The notes under the pieces are model-generated. The model ran no database searches and was not told the origin of the DNA. It saw only the letters and a program-made list of their open reading frames with translations. A DNA stretch of 64,000 nt from Polytrichum commune. Lineage: Eukaryota > Streptophyta > Polytrichopsida > Polytrichales > Polytrichaceae. Made by a program: the position numbers and the translations under genes. Where the stretch lies: the NCBI GenBank assembly GCA_950295325.1, contig OX485804.1, positions 53,432,429 to 53,496,428 of the forward strand, read 5' to 3'. Each line of letters starts with the position of its first letter. The stretch's first letter is position 1. Shown here piece by piece: positions 1 through 14,000 of the stretch.

Positions 1-518
1 AGATTCATTTTTTTTTGCCTTACCCATAATTAAGGGTGAAAGAATGAGAACACAATGAGTGGTTGAAGATACAAGGTACACTAAACAATCCTCTTATTAT
101 AGGCCATAGTAGTTTATACATTACTATCCTATTCTAATTCAATTACAATCTTATTGAATTAGCTAATGAATCCTAATAATCCTGTAATGACTATCCTATT
201 ACAATCCTATTAAATTACTAGAAGGAAACTAGCATGGATCACAATAGTTATTTTCTAGAAACTTAATATGGGATTTTTTATTTTTTTGTATTACCTTTGA
301 TGTAAGGTAATTAATTTATTTTATGTTGGTCAAATTTCATCATGAAGACTTAGGGGAAGACCCAAAGTCCTAGACCCAAGGTAATTATTTCCACACTAAT
401 TTTCCACCTATACTAATAGGACTCTTGAGTGTAGTTGTGTTTGTGGAGAGACCTTGGCACCATGTGTTACCACCTCACCTTCTAAACATTTGAGGGAATC
501 TTGGAGCCATAGGGATAA
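1..518. other. Intergenic AT-rich sequence
   Basis: I see no gene here. The sequence is AT-rich with scattered stops in all frames and ends at the TAA target duplication of the adjoining MITE-like element. Confidence 0.5.
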
Positions 519-1426
519 GGGCCGCTTCACACTATGGCCGAAGGTATAGAGGCCATCGATTTCCACCAATCATATTGCAAGAAACCAAGAGTCTGGCCTC
601 TCGACCCTTCACACTATGGCCAAAGTCCAAAGCTTGTCGCAATTTCAAATGATTACTTTTTGAAGAAGGTGACGGACTTTTGAAAGAAGTTTTGGGTTGG
701 ATGGGAATGGAAACCCAAACTATGTTGGACATGCAGTCGGTTTTTATCTCATTAAAAAATCAATCGTTGGCAAGATCTTGGCCGTTAGATTGGAGGGGTT
801 GTTTTGGGCAAGGAATAAACTATACGGTAGAACCGTGAAGCTCTGTCCTTTGCTATGAAAGACTACAATTGTAGCTGATTACTTTGCTCATGCCAATCCA
901 TGGCTATTCACTATACCAAACCTTTCTTGGATTTGTGCACCTTCTTCTCAAATACGGGTCAAGGATTGAAGCTACTCATTTATCACCCAATTTTTTAAAA
1001 ATAAACAATCAAGAACTGCCAAAATAACTATAATTAACTAGATTTCTTTCAATGCATTTTAGGGATCACTTGTATGTATATATATAAAACTATAGATAAC
1101 ATCCACATTAAATATAGTGGACCAAAAATAACAAGAACAAGTAACGTCCAAGTGTGAACACAAAGTGGTTAGGAAATTTGCTCTTGAAACGAAGAAGTTG
1201 ATGCATAGTCTCTGTCCTACAGACAAAGCCAATAAAGTGGGATGCTCCTTTGAGTTTGGACTTTGGGCTTGACCTTTGGAGGCTTCACACTATACCCAAC
1301 CGAAGGTTCCACTAACTATATTTTATTGGCTATTATTTTCAGCCCATTTCTTGGGACTCTCAACAAAGTTTGGCCACTCAATCCCGCGGCCTCTCGACTT
1401 CAATGGCCATAGTGTGAAAGCGGCCC
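519..1426. mobile_element. Harbinger-like MITE, copy B, with an internal insertion
   Basis: The element begins GGGCCGCTTCACACTATGG and ends with the inverted complement, and is flanked on both sides by TAA (516-518 and 1427-1429), the TWA duplication typical of PIF/Harbinger elements. Most of its body matches the copy at 38592-39075, including repeated internal motifs of the form CTTCACACTATGGCC in both orientations. The copies are collinear except that copy B holds about 417 extra bases at 820-1236. I see no coding capacity. The short ORFs inside it are TIR-derived and spurious. The family assignment rests on TIR shape and TSD only. Confidence 0.8.
820..1236. mobile_element. Insertion inside MITE copy B
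   Basis: Compared with the uninterrupted paralogue at 38592-39075, copy B is interrupted after AATAAA (814-819) and resumes after a second AATAAA (1231-1236). This is a probable 6-bp target duplication. The inserted 417 bases have no ORF and no obvious terminal inverted repeat. Both flanks of the insert carry the word CTCTGTCC. The class is unknown; a solo LTR or another non-autonomous element is possible. Confidence 0.6.
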
Positions 1427-4400
1427 TAAGTAATGAGAGTGGACATGCACCAATATGGGATGTGTCAAAATAATTTTCTAGCCTTGTCCACCTACTACTT
1501 TGGAGCCGTAATAAATTTGCATGCGAAAGAGGTATAGATCTTCCTCCAAAAAAGTTCAACTATGACTTGTGATCACCGACCACTCTCGAGGTACTAGGTT
1601 GTGGCCGCTATTCTTTGGTGATTGATAAAGTTAGAGTGGTGGAAAAATTTCATGTACAAGACAATTTATTTTTGTGAGTACGTAGTACTCTTCTTCCGGG
1701 AAGTGCTCACGACATCTATCTAGGAGGAAGGTGAACCGGGGGACGGGATGAAAATTGATTTTAAATATGATAAAATTACAACAAATTGATGTTTTTCTAC
1801 ATATTTTTGTAATGGTACCCTCAAGTTTATATAGCAAATTCGAGTATGACAAAAAAATTCGAACTTCAAAATATTTGAGGGCACGAAATCTATGTTTAAA
1901 ACTAGATCTAGCCGTTACCATTTGAGCAGTTCTTTTAAGGATACTTTTTTGAAAATTTTATCTTGATATTTTATTTTTGAGTACCTAACATGACAATAGA
2001 GGGCGCCATGTATGAAATCCAATTTAAGCAACACTTTTCTATTATTTTAAGGCGTTTGACTGAAAAAATTATGGTTTTAGTGTATGAGAGCACTTTTTTT
2101 CCGACCGTGCTTGCTCTCTTGGTAGGTGTCAGAGAAATCAAATCATCTTCTTCCTAGTGAAGTTGTTGGTTCCATACTACATAACAACATAACCACCTTG
2201 TGGATGAAGTTGCTTAGAGATGTCAAAGAAATATTTAATTAATGTTTTTTCCCCAGTTTTTCCAATATGGAAACTATAGTAATGGCAAGTTTACATTGGA
2301 GCTTGAGGACCCTTGACCCATGATTTACAAATTATGTGATGGTTGAGAAGCTAGATACAGTCCAAGATTGGTTTAAACTAAACCCTGAGGGCCTAAAGGA
2401 TCCAAGGAATTTGAATGGATGAAGAATCTACATTGCATACATGGCACCAAGTGGATAATGTTTCATGCTCTATTGGATATGGTGCCATGTGCCTCACAAA
2501 GAGGTGGGCTTGGCACAAATTAGAGGGCCATGACAATCAATTAAATTGCCATTGCCTCCTAGAAATTTTATATTTTCATCGTGGGGATTCGACCCTCAGA
2601 CCTTGGGCCTTTAGACCCTCTACCCTAAACCCAGGCCCTGGATTTTGATGGTCATAGCTCTCGATCCATGTGTAAAGTGACCCTAAGGGCCACTTCACAC
2701 ACGAGCCAAAGGTTGTGACCACATAATTGTGAGGGCCCTTGACTCTCATCCAAAGGCCGTACAGACTATCTAAGGCCCTTGACTTTGACATGGTATGCTG
2801 GAATTTGCATCACACTCACCTCTTGAAGGTGGGCTCTCACAAATTCTGGCATATCATGAAGCATTATCCATAACCGGTCGAGATCCCAATGTTCCCAAAT
2901 CCAGCTGATTACATGTTGACATCTATCGATTTTTCTTTATTAATTTGAGGTATATTCTATAAATTTGGTCGGTAAATTCCCTAAAGTCTTGAACTTCAAC
3001 CAGTTATTTCTCAAACTCAACCCCACCGGCTCATATGTAACTAGTGGTCGGTTCTCCCCGTTCATTGAACCCAACAAGCAAGGGTGTGTATATTAAATTT
3101 GCGAAAATTATGCACCGGGAGCTACACTATGTCGAGGAGGTGCATGGGATATGTTATGGCCCCACCAGTCAAGTAACGACAATAAAAATGCATTGTCGTA
3201 ATTCGGCCTATGACCCCAAAAATAGGAGATTTCAAACCTCTAGTAAGCCTTATAGGGTCCCTTTACCACATTGACTCCGGGAACCAACAATTCTTGGACC
3301 TTGTAGAAGCATTATTGTTTGTGTGTCGTCTAGTAGTGGGAGCTACTAGACCATGGGTTTAAAGAAATTTGTTCTTTCCATTTCATGAGAGGAGCTTATT
3401 TGCAAGGTTCGGTTAAAAGGGATTCTCCACTTTACTTAGCACCGGCATCTACATGCAGAATTTGGCATCAACGCTTTAACTAATAACGTCAAAGGCTAGT
3501 TTTGAAAGAGGGAGAAAAAAATGACATAAAAATTGGCATGATTTATGTTGCTTCTATTAAACAAAAGATGTTGTTACAAACCACTTAGAGATTTCGTCCA
3601 TGCGTGTGTTTGAAAATCATATTAGCATCGTGATATTATGGAAAACTATGATTGAGATTTTTACGGCAAACGTATATTGATAGTTCACACCATGGCATTC
3701 TTGACTGAAATTGTGTCTCAAGGCTTTAAAATAGCGCATGCACAATGTAGTTTGAAGGATAGAAACCAAAACTAAAAAACTAAAAAGTTGTGTATAGAAA
3801 TAGTGTTGTAAAGCATTATGCATTGGTTAGAATAGTATGTGGGATTCCTTAACGTACTTGACCATATTTGCACCTTCTTGTCACTTATCTCTTTAATAAT
3901 AGGATCAGATTAGGATCGGATTAGGAAAGTTACGCTATTTCAGAAGAAATTACACTAAATCCCTAAAACATTCTAGAGGCCTAATTTGGGCCACTCCATG
4001 CACAAAGACGCACCCAAAATGTGCATTTGAACCACATACCTTTGGTTTAACTGGTTGTTTCAAAAGTGAAAAACAAGGTGATTGGGGTAGAAGACTAGAA
4101 GCACATGATGAAACCTAATTATACATACTTGTGCATAGAAAAAGAATGTGATAAAAAAAATCATTGTGGATGTGTATTTTTCACAAATAATAGGATTTTG
4201 TGGACATGCAACACAAATATGTTTACAAAAAAAAATGCAATTCACATCGAAGGCTAGATTTTTCCATATATTTTTCTTATTACATGACTGCCAATAGAAT
4301 TTTACTAACTCCAAAGAGCATCTATAGTTTTAGAATAGTTCCAAACTACCTTGAGTGCCCAATTGGCAATCGTCATTTGAGTTATAGAGCCATTTACATC

Positions 4401-4901
4401 TTAAACACCCAAAAGCGCAAGCCATTTTTATGCAAAAAAGACACACACACACACATTGTTCATTTGCAATTAATTCAATTGTAAATTCTCGGTCAAGGAA
4501 CCATGTCAATTGCTAAATGAGTCTTGAGGGGCAAACTCGTTTGAAGATTACATAACAATTACTCAGCTTATGAGATGTGTTCATGGACCCCATAGTAGAT
4601 TCGAGAATAAAGACTCTGGATGCCGGAATCCCACTACTTCATGCTGAATATGAAGTCAGGGCAACTGAACACAATTCATCAACTAAGCAATGTTACGTTC
4701 TAGACATGGGCATGTGGATTAATGCACCCCTTCTAAGCCTAGTCCAAGCCCTCCATTGTGTAGCGAGGATTTATAGGAGCTCTTTGCATGTGCTATCAAT
4801 GTTCCAGGGAGAGTAGGAGAGTTCCTTCAAAGATTAGCTAAGTATGAAGCCTTAGCTCAAGCCAATCTTGCAAGCCGTATAGCTCTCGGGCATAGGGAGG
4901 T
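1427..4901. other. Gene-free repeat-derived stretch
   Basis: I find no convincing gene. Around 2664-2700 a TIR-like end (GTGTAAAGTGACCC), a TAA and a new start (GGGCCACTTCACACAC) lie head to tail. These are the remains of two Harbinger-like element ends whose other termini I could not place. The remaining ORFs are short, overlap on both strands and lack recognisable motifs. Confidence 0.4.
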
Positions 4902-5292
4902 CACTTCATTGTGAAGTTGACACCACGTGCGGACAAATTAAAGTTTGCTACCCTATATTACATGCCATATATAATTTTAAAATTTATGATATTTTTTCTA
5001 CATATACATAACCATTGATAGTATCTTTTATATACTTTTTTGAAATTTTTAGTCATCTTTATTTTTTTAGTAATTGTTTTAGTTCAATTATGTGTCATTC
5101 TAGTTAGAAATGATATGTTTTATGAAAAAAACAAATCATCAAATTTAGTTACCATTTTTAACTATGTCATAGGTACTGTGTATATCTACTCATGAAAAAA
5201 AATTGATAAAATTTTGACCCATTTTGGTGGTGCAACTTACCAAAAGAAGATTTTTTTTGGTCGCACGTGGTGTTCAACTTGACAATGGAGTG
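4902..5292. mobile_element. MITE-like element with about 30-bp TIRs
   Basis: The left end reads CACTTCATTGTGAAGTTGAC followed by ACCACGTGCG. The right end is its imperfect inverted complement (CGCACGTGGT then GTTCAACTTG and ACAATGGAGTG). The AT-rich interior has no coding potential. A diverged copy of the interior and right end occurs at about 38001-38277, inside another element, so this is a dispersed family. I could not define a clear target duplication. Confidence 0.65.
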
Positions 5293-8200
5293 ATCTACCC
5301 GTACTCTTGGGCGAGCAATCCATTCAAGGATTGTAGAGCTAAGCAAATACTCGGATGATTAGTGAGCTAATGGGGTTTCTCGGAGGCAACCGCAACTCAT
5401 TACAATTGGAGGATCGGATTTGGAGAACAGTGAGCATGATCCAAGGTTCTCATAGTTGCCCAAGGTCTTTACCCCGGGGTTGGATTCTTTGATCGAAACT
5501 TAAATGACGTGCATGGGTCGCTATGAAATTAAACCCCTCATATACGAGGAGCTTGTAGAGAAAACCAAATGTATACGTACTAACGGCAGGCTAGAAAGAG
5601 GACTCTTGCATTTTATACTATATTTTTCAAGCATCACCAATGCGCTCCACTTTGGAACTTGAATTTTAGTCCCCAACATTCTTAAACTCCACTACAATTA
5701 AAAGGCAGCGCCATTCAGCGGCATTATTTGACCAAAGAGGCTACAAGGTACAAGACCAAGAGTTTGGCGACCGAAAGGGTGAAGAATGAAGGAGAAAGTG
5801 GTGACGACACCGCTCACCCCACTCAACTAAACCCTAGGCGAAGCAAGCCCTTGGATGGGAGGATGGGGTCCATTCATTGCTCATAATCAAGCTCATTGGC
5901 TACTCCCACTAATAGAGCTTAGTGGCGGGTCATAAATTTTAGGTGACTCTATTCTACCCATGAGAAGCTAGTTGGCACCACCTCTTGTCCACAAAGAGTG
6001 GAGGTGGCTCCTTACAAGCCAACAAATCCAATTTTTTTGAAACATGTGTGTGTAAATCAATTCACTTCACCGTAGCAAAGTGAAATGCAATTTCTCTCTC
6101 GCATTCTAGCTGAAATTTGGAAAGATGATAGCCAACTTGGTTGCGCATTTGACCCGATTTACAGTTTGGCAAAGAGATCAATATTCTTCCAGGTATGGCT
6201 TCCCAAAATTTGTTGTTTTGTCGACTGACTCAGTTTTTGAGAGTCAATGTACAATACCTCTCCCTCATGTATACTATGTACACTAATGCCTCAAACAATG
6301 CCCCTTCCTACACTCACATTAGTTCATACGTGGTAAAAAGAGTCCCCCCCCTCTTAAAGTTTCACAACACTTGGGATCACTTTTGGGTGTCCTTGAGTTC
6401 ACCGTTTTGTGTGCATTCATATACGAAGTAGGATATTTTGATGCTCAACTTAGGGATACTCTACTATACAAAGATACTTGCCTCGTTTGGAAAGATGTAA
6501 CTACTTATTCACAGGGGATAAAATTATAGAACAACTTGCACTCCTTATCATCTCCTCTACTCCATCTCTTTAAAACATTGCACAAATTTCAAGCCACTTT
6601 TTATGGTCAAATTGGGTTTATTGCACCGATTTCCATTTTCCTACCTTAGACACCACAACTCCCTAGCCACTTGAGGGAGTCCCGAGAAGGGTGAGGAGGG
6701 TTCTCCTCCTACTATCACAACACCGGTGAGTCTCTCATACTCGTTCTTCATGTTTGGTAATGCATGGCATACATTGCTTACGATATGATTCGTATTCTAT
6801 AAGGGATTTGAGCACCCCCGGATTCCATGAGCTCCTTCAACTCTACACTCTTCCAATCCAATTCCACTTACATTTCCATACACTAGTAATTCTTGGAATA
6901 GTTCAAACTCTTCCACCTCTTTTCAAGCACTCGTAGATCTTGGAGATTTCTAGTGGCCACATCTTCTTTAACATGATTTGGTGTGCATGTATGCATCGTG
7001 TAGATTATGGGCACAAGGTCTATAGATGGAGTAAGAGGAAATCCTTCACTCACAAAAAGATTGTGCAACCCGATTCAAAGTTGTCAACATGTACTTTAAA
7101 ATCCAATGTAAGGTAGCTGACCCACTCCCCACCGGTTAAGAAATTTAGCGTATATGCAGTTTAGGTATGTCTTGAGAAAAAAATCTCGTGTAGAGGAATA
7201 GACATAAGAAGAAATTTACTATCTTCATAATATTTTCAAAAGAACTAATTTATTGTGAAATTTTTTAAGTGGGTATTCTCTTCACCCTATACTCGTGATA
7301 TAAGCTACTCTCTTTCCGATCACCCATCAGTTACCAAACGAGAACACTTGATTCGCATAATCGATAATTCTAACACCTTAATATGCTTCCAATCTAAAAC
7401 TAGTTGTCAACATAGTCACTGACATTTGGCCAAGTTGGATTCGACCATGACATGTAAGCACCAATCAAAGATTGATATTGTGCTGCACGAAAATGGGGTG
7501 ACAGTGATTGGGAACGGGTCGGCTTACCTTCATGCTCATTCAATGCACATCTCAATACATTTATTACTAACATTTTTCCGCCTTTCATGTCAAAATAGGA
7601 TTTGCGGTATCCATACGATGCATTGAAATTCTCGAGACTTGCATTGTTTAATGTTCAGCCGGATACAAAGTCATGGCCCCAAAATTCAAATACAATGCTC
7701 CAACTCTTGGCCTCATAATGTCCATGCATATGATGGTCCGCATCGAATACAAGCATTGAAAAACCTATGGACGTGTATTGCAGGGAGCAATGAACACTTG
7801 AGGTATATTCCAGAGGAATCTATAGAATATACCTTAAATTATTAAAGAAAAACCGGAAGATCACAACATGTTGAAAACAGTCGGACTTGGAAACACTAGG
7901 ATTTTGATCAATTATGCCCATAAATATCCTCGGAGGAAGCCCTAAACCAGAGTCGTGGGCCAACATGACAATGAAACTACACTAAATATGATATTTAGTG
8001 TTATATGGTGCTTTATGTCACTATGGTAACTTTTCGGATGACTCTTCTTATGGATAAGTGAACAAATATTGCATGGATGATGAATGAGTTCATCCGTTGG
8101 CCGAAACCCTGCCTTCTCTTGTCATCAACTTGTGATGAAATAATGTTATGGATGATTGAAGTTTGGATGAAAAATCACTTGGTAAGTGACAGTAATCGCA

Positions 8201-10535
8201 ACACTGTAAATCTACAATCCTCCAAAAAATTTACAAGGAATGACAAAAGAATGTTGGGTTAACGTTTAGTATTGAGCAAGACAATTAGAATCGGTGACAC
8301 TATATATGATATTTGATGTAGTATGTTGAAGAATCTAATGGTCTCGATTCTTGATGTCATGCAATGTTTCCTTCTATAAAAGTATGTTGTAGAGATTTTT
8401 CTATTTCACCACATTGAGAGATGGACACGTATATATACATGGCAATAAATTTCAAACATAACAAATTTGTTGATTTAGTAGAACGCTTTTTACAGTGACG
8501 TTAAATGCTGAATGTTCAGGTGTGTAAATTTCAGTTTAGGCAGCATAATCGAATAGGTTTTGTGGGGCTTAATTTAACATGCTACTCACATGGATAAACA
8601 CCTATTTACAAATAATACATGCTTAAAGAAGATGATGCACTCAAACAATCCATGTTTGGTAAGTTTTGGGTTTCATGATTAGAGTCGTTGTGGAAAGATT
8701 TGACCAAAGAGCATTCTACATCAGTTCATTGGGATCACCCAAACTCATTCTAGCACCTCTTAGTGTGCTAAAATGAGTTTGGCCCCCACCAATGTTCAAG
8801 ATTGAAGTCTTCAATGCCCTTCAAACGCGATTTGGCCCTTCAAAATATACCTCTCTCAAAACAACCCTTCAAAATGCAACCCCAAATTGGAAATGAAGAT
8901 GTCACTTGAAGTCCTCAATACAATCTGTCCACCACAAGAACCAACAAGTGTAAGGCATTGTCAATACAAGAAGTGGAGTCAAATGGTTGATTATTAATTC
9001 TTCACATTGTACTAGAAACATGTACCATGTAATTCCTGCACAAGTTTAATAAGAGTTTTGTATTTCAGTTCTATAATCTTAGATTGACATCTTGGATTTG
9101 AACCAACCCTTCAACTGAAGAGTTGAAATTTGAAAGCCCTTCAAAACGAAACTCATACGAGGGCTTCAATCTTGAACACTGGCCCCCACTGAACCAATAT
9201 AGAAAGCTTTTTGTTCTAGCCTCCACATCAACTCCAAGTCGTGCACTAAAAATGACTGAAATTGAATTTAAGTATTGTATGCAAAACAACCAACTCTCGA
9301 CCAAACCTTCACTTGAATTGAAGGATAACTTTATTGTGTTTGACACAAACCTATAAAATCATTTGGGTAGTTCCACGTGTTCTTTTCCATGGGAAGATGC
9401 GATTAACTTGAAATGAAAACATTGACCAATTCCAATATTTTGATTTGCTCCTAGAAATATTATATTGGCATGGTGGGACCCAAACTTGAACATATGTTAT
9501 GGTCCCTCAACATCGTCCACTTCCACTTCACACTAAAGCTTGAGGGCCCATCAATTGCAAAATTGGATTTCTATTTGCCATGGTACGGCCTTTGGATGAT
9601 ATTCAAGGGCCCTTAGATTTTCATGGTCACGGCTCTTTGTCTGAGTGTAAAGCAAACCCTTAACCCTTGACTTCTTGGAGCATATTGTGGTTTCATTAGA
9701 TCATCTAAAATGTAAGCTTTTTACAGCTCACTATACATTTCACTCAAAAGAAAAGTTGTTGCTAATGATGTTAAGATCACATCATCACGGTCATAACATT
9801 AAGTAATATTCATGTTTTTCTATAATCCACTTAGAATAATTAAACTTCAAGAATTTTTGATAAATATATGCAATAAAATTAGAGTCCAACATTTCAAGAT
9901 TATATTAGGACTAGATATACACTTTGAGGTAAGAAAAGGAACCGCCTTCATTGAAAATTCATATTCTTCAATCAAAATCATATGAATGTACTATGTAAAG
10001 TAATGTATCAACAAAGGTAAAAACTTAGTTCATTCTTTACTTTGAAAATTTTCTTGTGAACAATCATCTTTTCATAATGGAATGGGATCATCGTCATTGA
10101 CGAGAAATTTTCATGAGGATGACAATGATAGGTGCCATTTTGACCTCGCTAGCACCTTCCTTTTGAATGGATTTGCGTTCACGAGTCATTTCATAAGCCC
10201 AAAGACGGGCTTTCAAGGAATTGAAGGGTTAATGGCCTAGCAAGTCTCTTTCAAGTTGAGGCTACATATATATATATATATATTCATCTCATCGCATCAA
10301 AAAGGACCATTGAAATCTTGCCATTGACTTTTGTGTGACTTGGATGAAGAGGCTTGTCTTGCCATTTTCCACTTCTTTGGGTCTCCATTTGCCACAGTTG
10401 GCAACCAATGAGAGCCTTTTGTTTCGGGTTTGGTCAAGGGTGATATGTGATGGTCTGAAAGTGCCCTTGCATTTGTCCACATGTTTGAATGAAACCCTTC
10501 TCACATAAGTTGAAAGAAGCATTATGAGAGTATAA
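5293..10535. other. Gene-free stretch
   Basis: No supported gene. The sequence is AT-rich with dispersed repeats. At 9505-9665 there are MITE-like end fragments (CACTTCCACTTCACACTAAAGC to GAGTGTAAAGCAAACCC) related to the family at 519-1426. A short (TA)n run lies near 10267-10283. All ORFs are under about 100 codons, without motifs. Confidence 0.4.
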
Positions 10536-11050
10536 GGGCCACTTCACACACGAGACTGAGAGCCCATGACCATTGCACTTCAAGCACTCTCATTGGTGGA
10601 AAAGGCGGAGCCGGTCCAAGTTCGCTACTTCACACTATGCTTGAGGGACCAACGCAGTATGTGAATGTAAGATGGGTGTAACGTCCACGTGGATTCCTAC
10701 ATGGCATCAAATGGATCATGTTTCATGGCCACTTGGGCTACTTTCCAAAACCATCTCTTGGAGGTAGGTCTAACACAAAACCGGGAGACCATGGCACTCC
10801 AAACGCTCACAACCGTTGATTTATATTATTTTATCATGTGTGAGGACCTGCATGAATAGAAATTCCTTGAAATAGCATTTGGTTGAGGGCCCGAGTCACA
10901 TATGACTTCACACTACACCTGAGGATCCGTGACCACACTATGCGATTTCGGAGGTGTGTTGGGACGGCCTTTGGACACTTTCTTTGGACACTTTCTTTGG
11001 GCTCTCACAATTTCATGGTCACGGTTCTTGGTTCATGTGTGAAGTGGCCC
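10536..11050. mobile_element. Harbinger-like MITE, copy C
   Basis: The element begins GGGCCACTTCACACACGAG and ends CATGTGTGAAGTGGCCC, an inverted repeat of the same type as the elements at 519, 36762 and 38592. TAA lies on the left and TAT on the right, which is compatible with a mutated TWA duplication. The interior differs from copies A and B, so this is a relative and not a close copy. No coding capacity. Confidence 0.65.
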
Positions 11051-14000
11051 TATGTTGTAAGAAGCATTATGACAATTTATTTTCATGTTGCGGCAAACTT
11101 TTTTTTACTTTTTCTTTCGTAGAACACATGAGGCGCATGGCTAGTTTTATGGTCAAGTAGAGAGAAGATTTTCATAGTGGGGGATGGAACATGCTACAAC
11201 ACACTTGGCGTAAGCCAAGACGAATAGAGATTTAACATCAAGTGTCGGTTTTGTGATTAACGCTAAAAGGCATCAACATATAGTCTATGGCGTACGCAAT
11301 AGCTTATATGAATCCTCAACAAATCCTAAACTTACATTTTACTTGGTCTATAGTATTGTAAGTATACTAGCTTGACCTTGTGCTTCCTGGCAAGTTTCAC
11401 ATGTGCATATGAATTAATATCTCAGACCAACCCAACCCCATGCACCCAAGCTTGTGCGTACCTGCCATATGCATGTATGTTCATGCCCATGCTCATAAGC
11501 CCTTCATGACGTGCCACTGTACCCCCCATGAAACACTTTAGGAGAGAAAAAAAGAAAAAAATCTTTTCCTTTTTCATAAATTTATTCTACTTTGTCCTAT
11601 TGCATATGTCATGTTGGCACCTTAGCTCCATGCCTACCACAATTGATGAGGCATGAACGTCAAACCGTCAATGATTGTTTTAGCACCGATTAAGTATGCA
11701 CCTATTTAAGTACGCATCCCGATTAAGTGCGCAATTTTTTTGAAAAAAATCAAGGTTCATACTTTATTGTTTGAACATGTCATGCAATATCAATGAATTA
11801 TTTACGCTTGACATTCGATGTCTAGAAAGCGATATGAGTAAAGTACGCACCTACCAACTAAGTGCGCACCAACGGCTCTAATTCAAAGTGTGTATTTAAG
11901 CGGGAGATTATTATAATAGCTTCATGTGTACACTTCAAGGGTTTTTTTGTGCAATTAGGAGTTAACCCCTAAAGGACGTGACGTCTCAATATACCGCCTT
12001 ATACACCATTTACACGGGCTTCACCAACTTCATAAATCGAATTTATATCTATCCATGCGTTTGAGACTTTACTATACACATTGTCTTATGTCAAGGAGAA
12101 AACAAGAATACACTCGTATTCGACATTGATGATGAAAAAACAGATGTACGTATACGCATCCAAGGACACATGGACCGCGCATTTAAACTCAAATCTTTAA
12201 TAACATCAAAGTGTTTAACTTACTCAAATAATGAGGTTTTGGAACAACCGGTTGACTTTAAACAAAGTCGCGACTTTTGACACGATTAGCTGAAAATGGA
12301 AGTATGCAACTCAAACATGCTATTTTTATTTTTTCTTTGTGCTGGGACACGCCCAGTTTGGATCCTCTTAGATGCTTAGGGGCTAAGAGCATGAACAATG
12401 TTGGTTATGTGTTCACCGTGAAGTTCAATACAAACGCTATGGAGTGGGCCAATACGGGCGACATTATTCGCAAATAAAGGAGGGAGGGAGGGAGGGTGGG
12501 GGGGCCCTCAATGGGTTGTACCCAACGCTCGATTTCTTTGACGAAATGACTTGCTATGCACACAACAACAATGAAAGGCAAGGCAAGGCCACCGCATGCG
12601 CCAATGGGGGGTTGGGCTGGCAAAGAAGGGAACCGTGAACATGGGCTTCTGGCCCTTGGCCCATCGTGCACTAGAATGACAATGCTGACACTTGGAAGAG
12701 CATTCCTTGGCTCTGTCAACACCATCAAAGAAAGTGGCCGGCATTCGAGTCGAGTCCCCTTCGTTGCTTGCGAAGGCAACTACGTTGCCTAATTCCAAGT
12801 CGGTTAGAGGAGCGGGATGGAAATGGTAGTTGTCGTGATTTCATTGCCCCAAGTACATAGTCAACGACATCAATGATTTCATCATGTCGTTGTACATGAA
12901 ACTACACCAATATGTGCCATTAGGTTGCCCAAATAAGCGGAATACATACATCGAAGTGTTTTTAACTTTTTTTAAATTTGGAGTTCATATGCATATTCTA
13001 GAAGGGTTCGAAGTTCACTGAGCATATGGTGCATGTCTCTCACATTGAGTTCAAATGTCCTCTTTGTCCCACTGAAAATATGGTGTTTTGATTTCAAAGA
13101 TACATGATTTGAGGTTCGATGGGTTCGAGTTTAGGCTTGTGCATGAACCAAGGCCCTCCTCCTCAAGGCCCTGACTCGGAGGTCATCTTGGCATAACCAA
13201 AGTTTGACATTATTTGGGTGCAATGCAAATCTCATGTAAAGCTTAAGCTAACCATGTCACACAACTCTTATAGACATCTTTCTCATGTAAAGGTTGACAT
13301 GGATGGCACGTCCACTTCCCTCCAACCAACATTACTATAAGGCATGGGTCACTTCACTTTTGTCTCTTTCTACAAGTTGACTTTGATCGGTTAAAGCATT
13401 GTCGCTTCCAGGTAAACACAACCACCGTAGACGGCTCCCTTTTCCTTTGTACATGTGCCGGAATGTAGTTTCCATATGAAATACAAATGGGTCATTGCAA
13501 ATGTGATCATGACACGTGACAAATTTTGAGGGGAAAACAATTATTTTCTGTCAAAATAAGGAACCTTCTATGCTAACTAGCTCCCTGTAAGTTGAGATTC
13601 TATTCATTCATGTTCCATAAGATTAAATCGAGCTCTCTGATGTCATTATCTGGTATCAAAAAAAAGCTAAAAACAAAGTAACAACATTAATATGTTTCCA
13701 AAGGGGTTGTTGTGTTTCAACCTTTTAAATGGATGAGTTTACGTAGACACCACGACACTCTAGGCCCTTCCATATGTCCCTATCAAACTCCTCAACACGA
13801 TTGAAACACTTTGACGGGGTCCATGATGATAAAGAACGTCAAATCTCAATCCTAAAAGTCTACTTGTGCATGCCTGCCCAACACCAAATGCTCAAAGTCA
13901 ATTCCATTTGACGGCAAATTCATGCTCATTGGTCAAGTTTTTGTACAAGGCTTCAATGAGTAATTATTCATCGTGTTCCCACTAGGCTACCGGATTTTTT

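Noticed and set aside
12405-12798. Overlapping ORFs of up to 124 codons on both strands
   Set aside because: Open frames on both strands in a GC-rich patch, no domain, no splice context; explained by composition.
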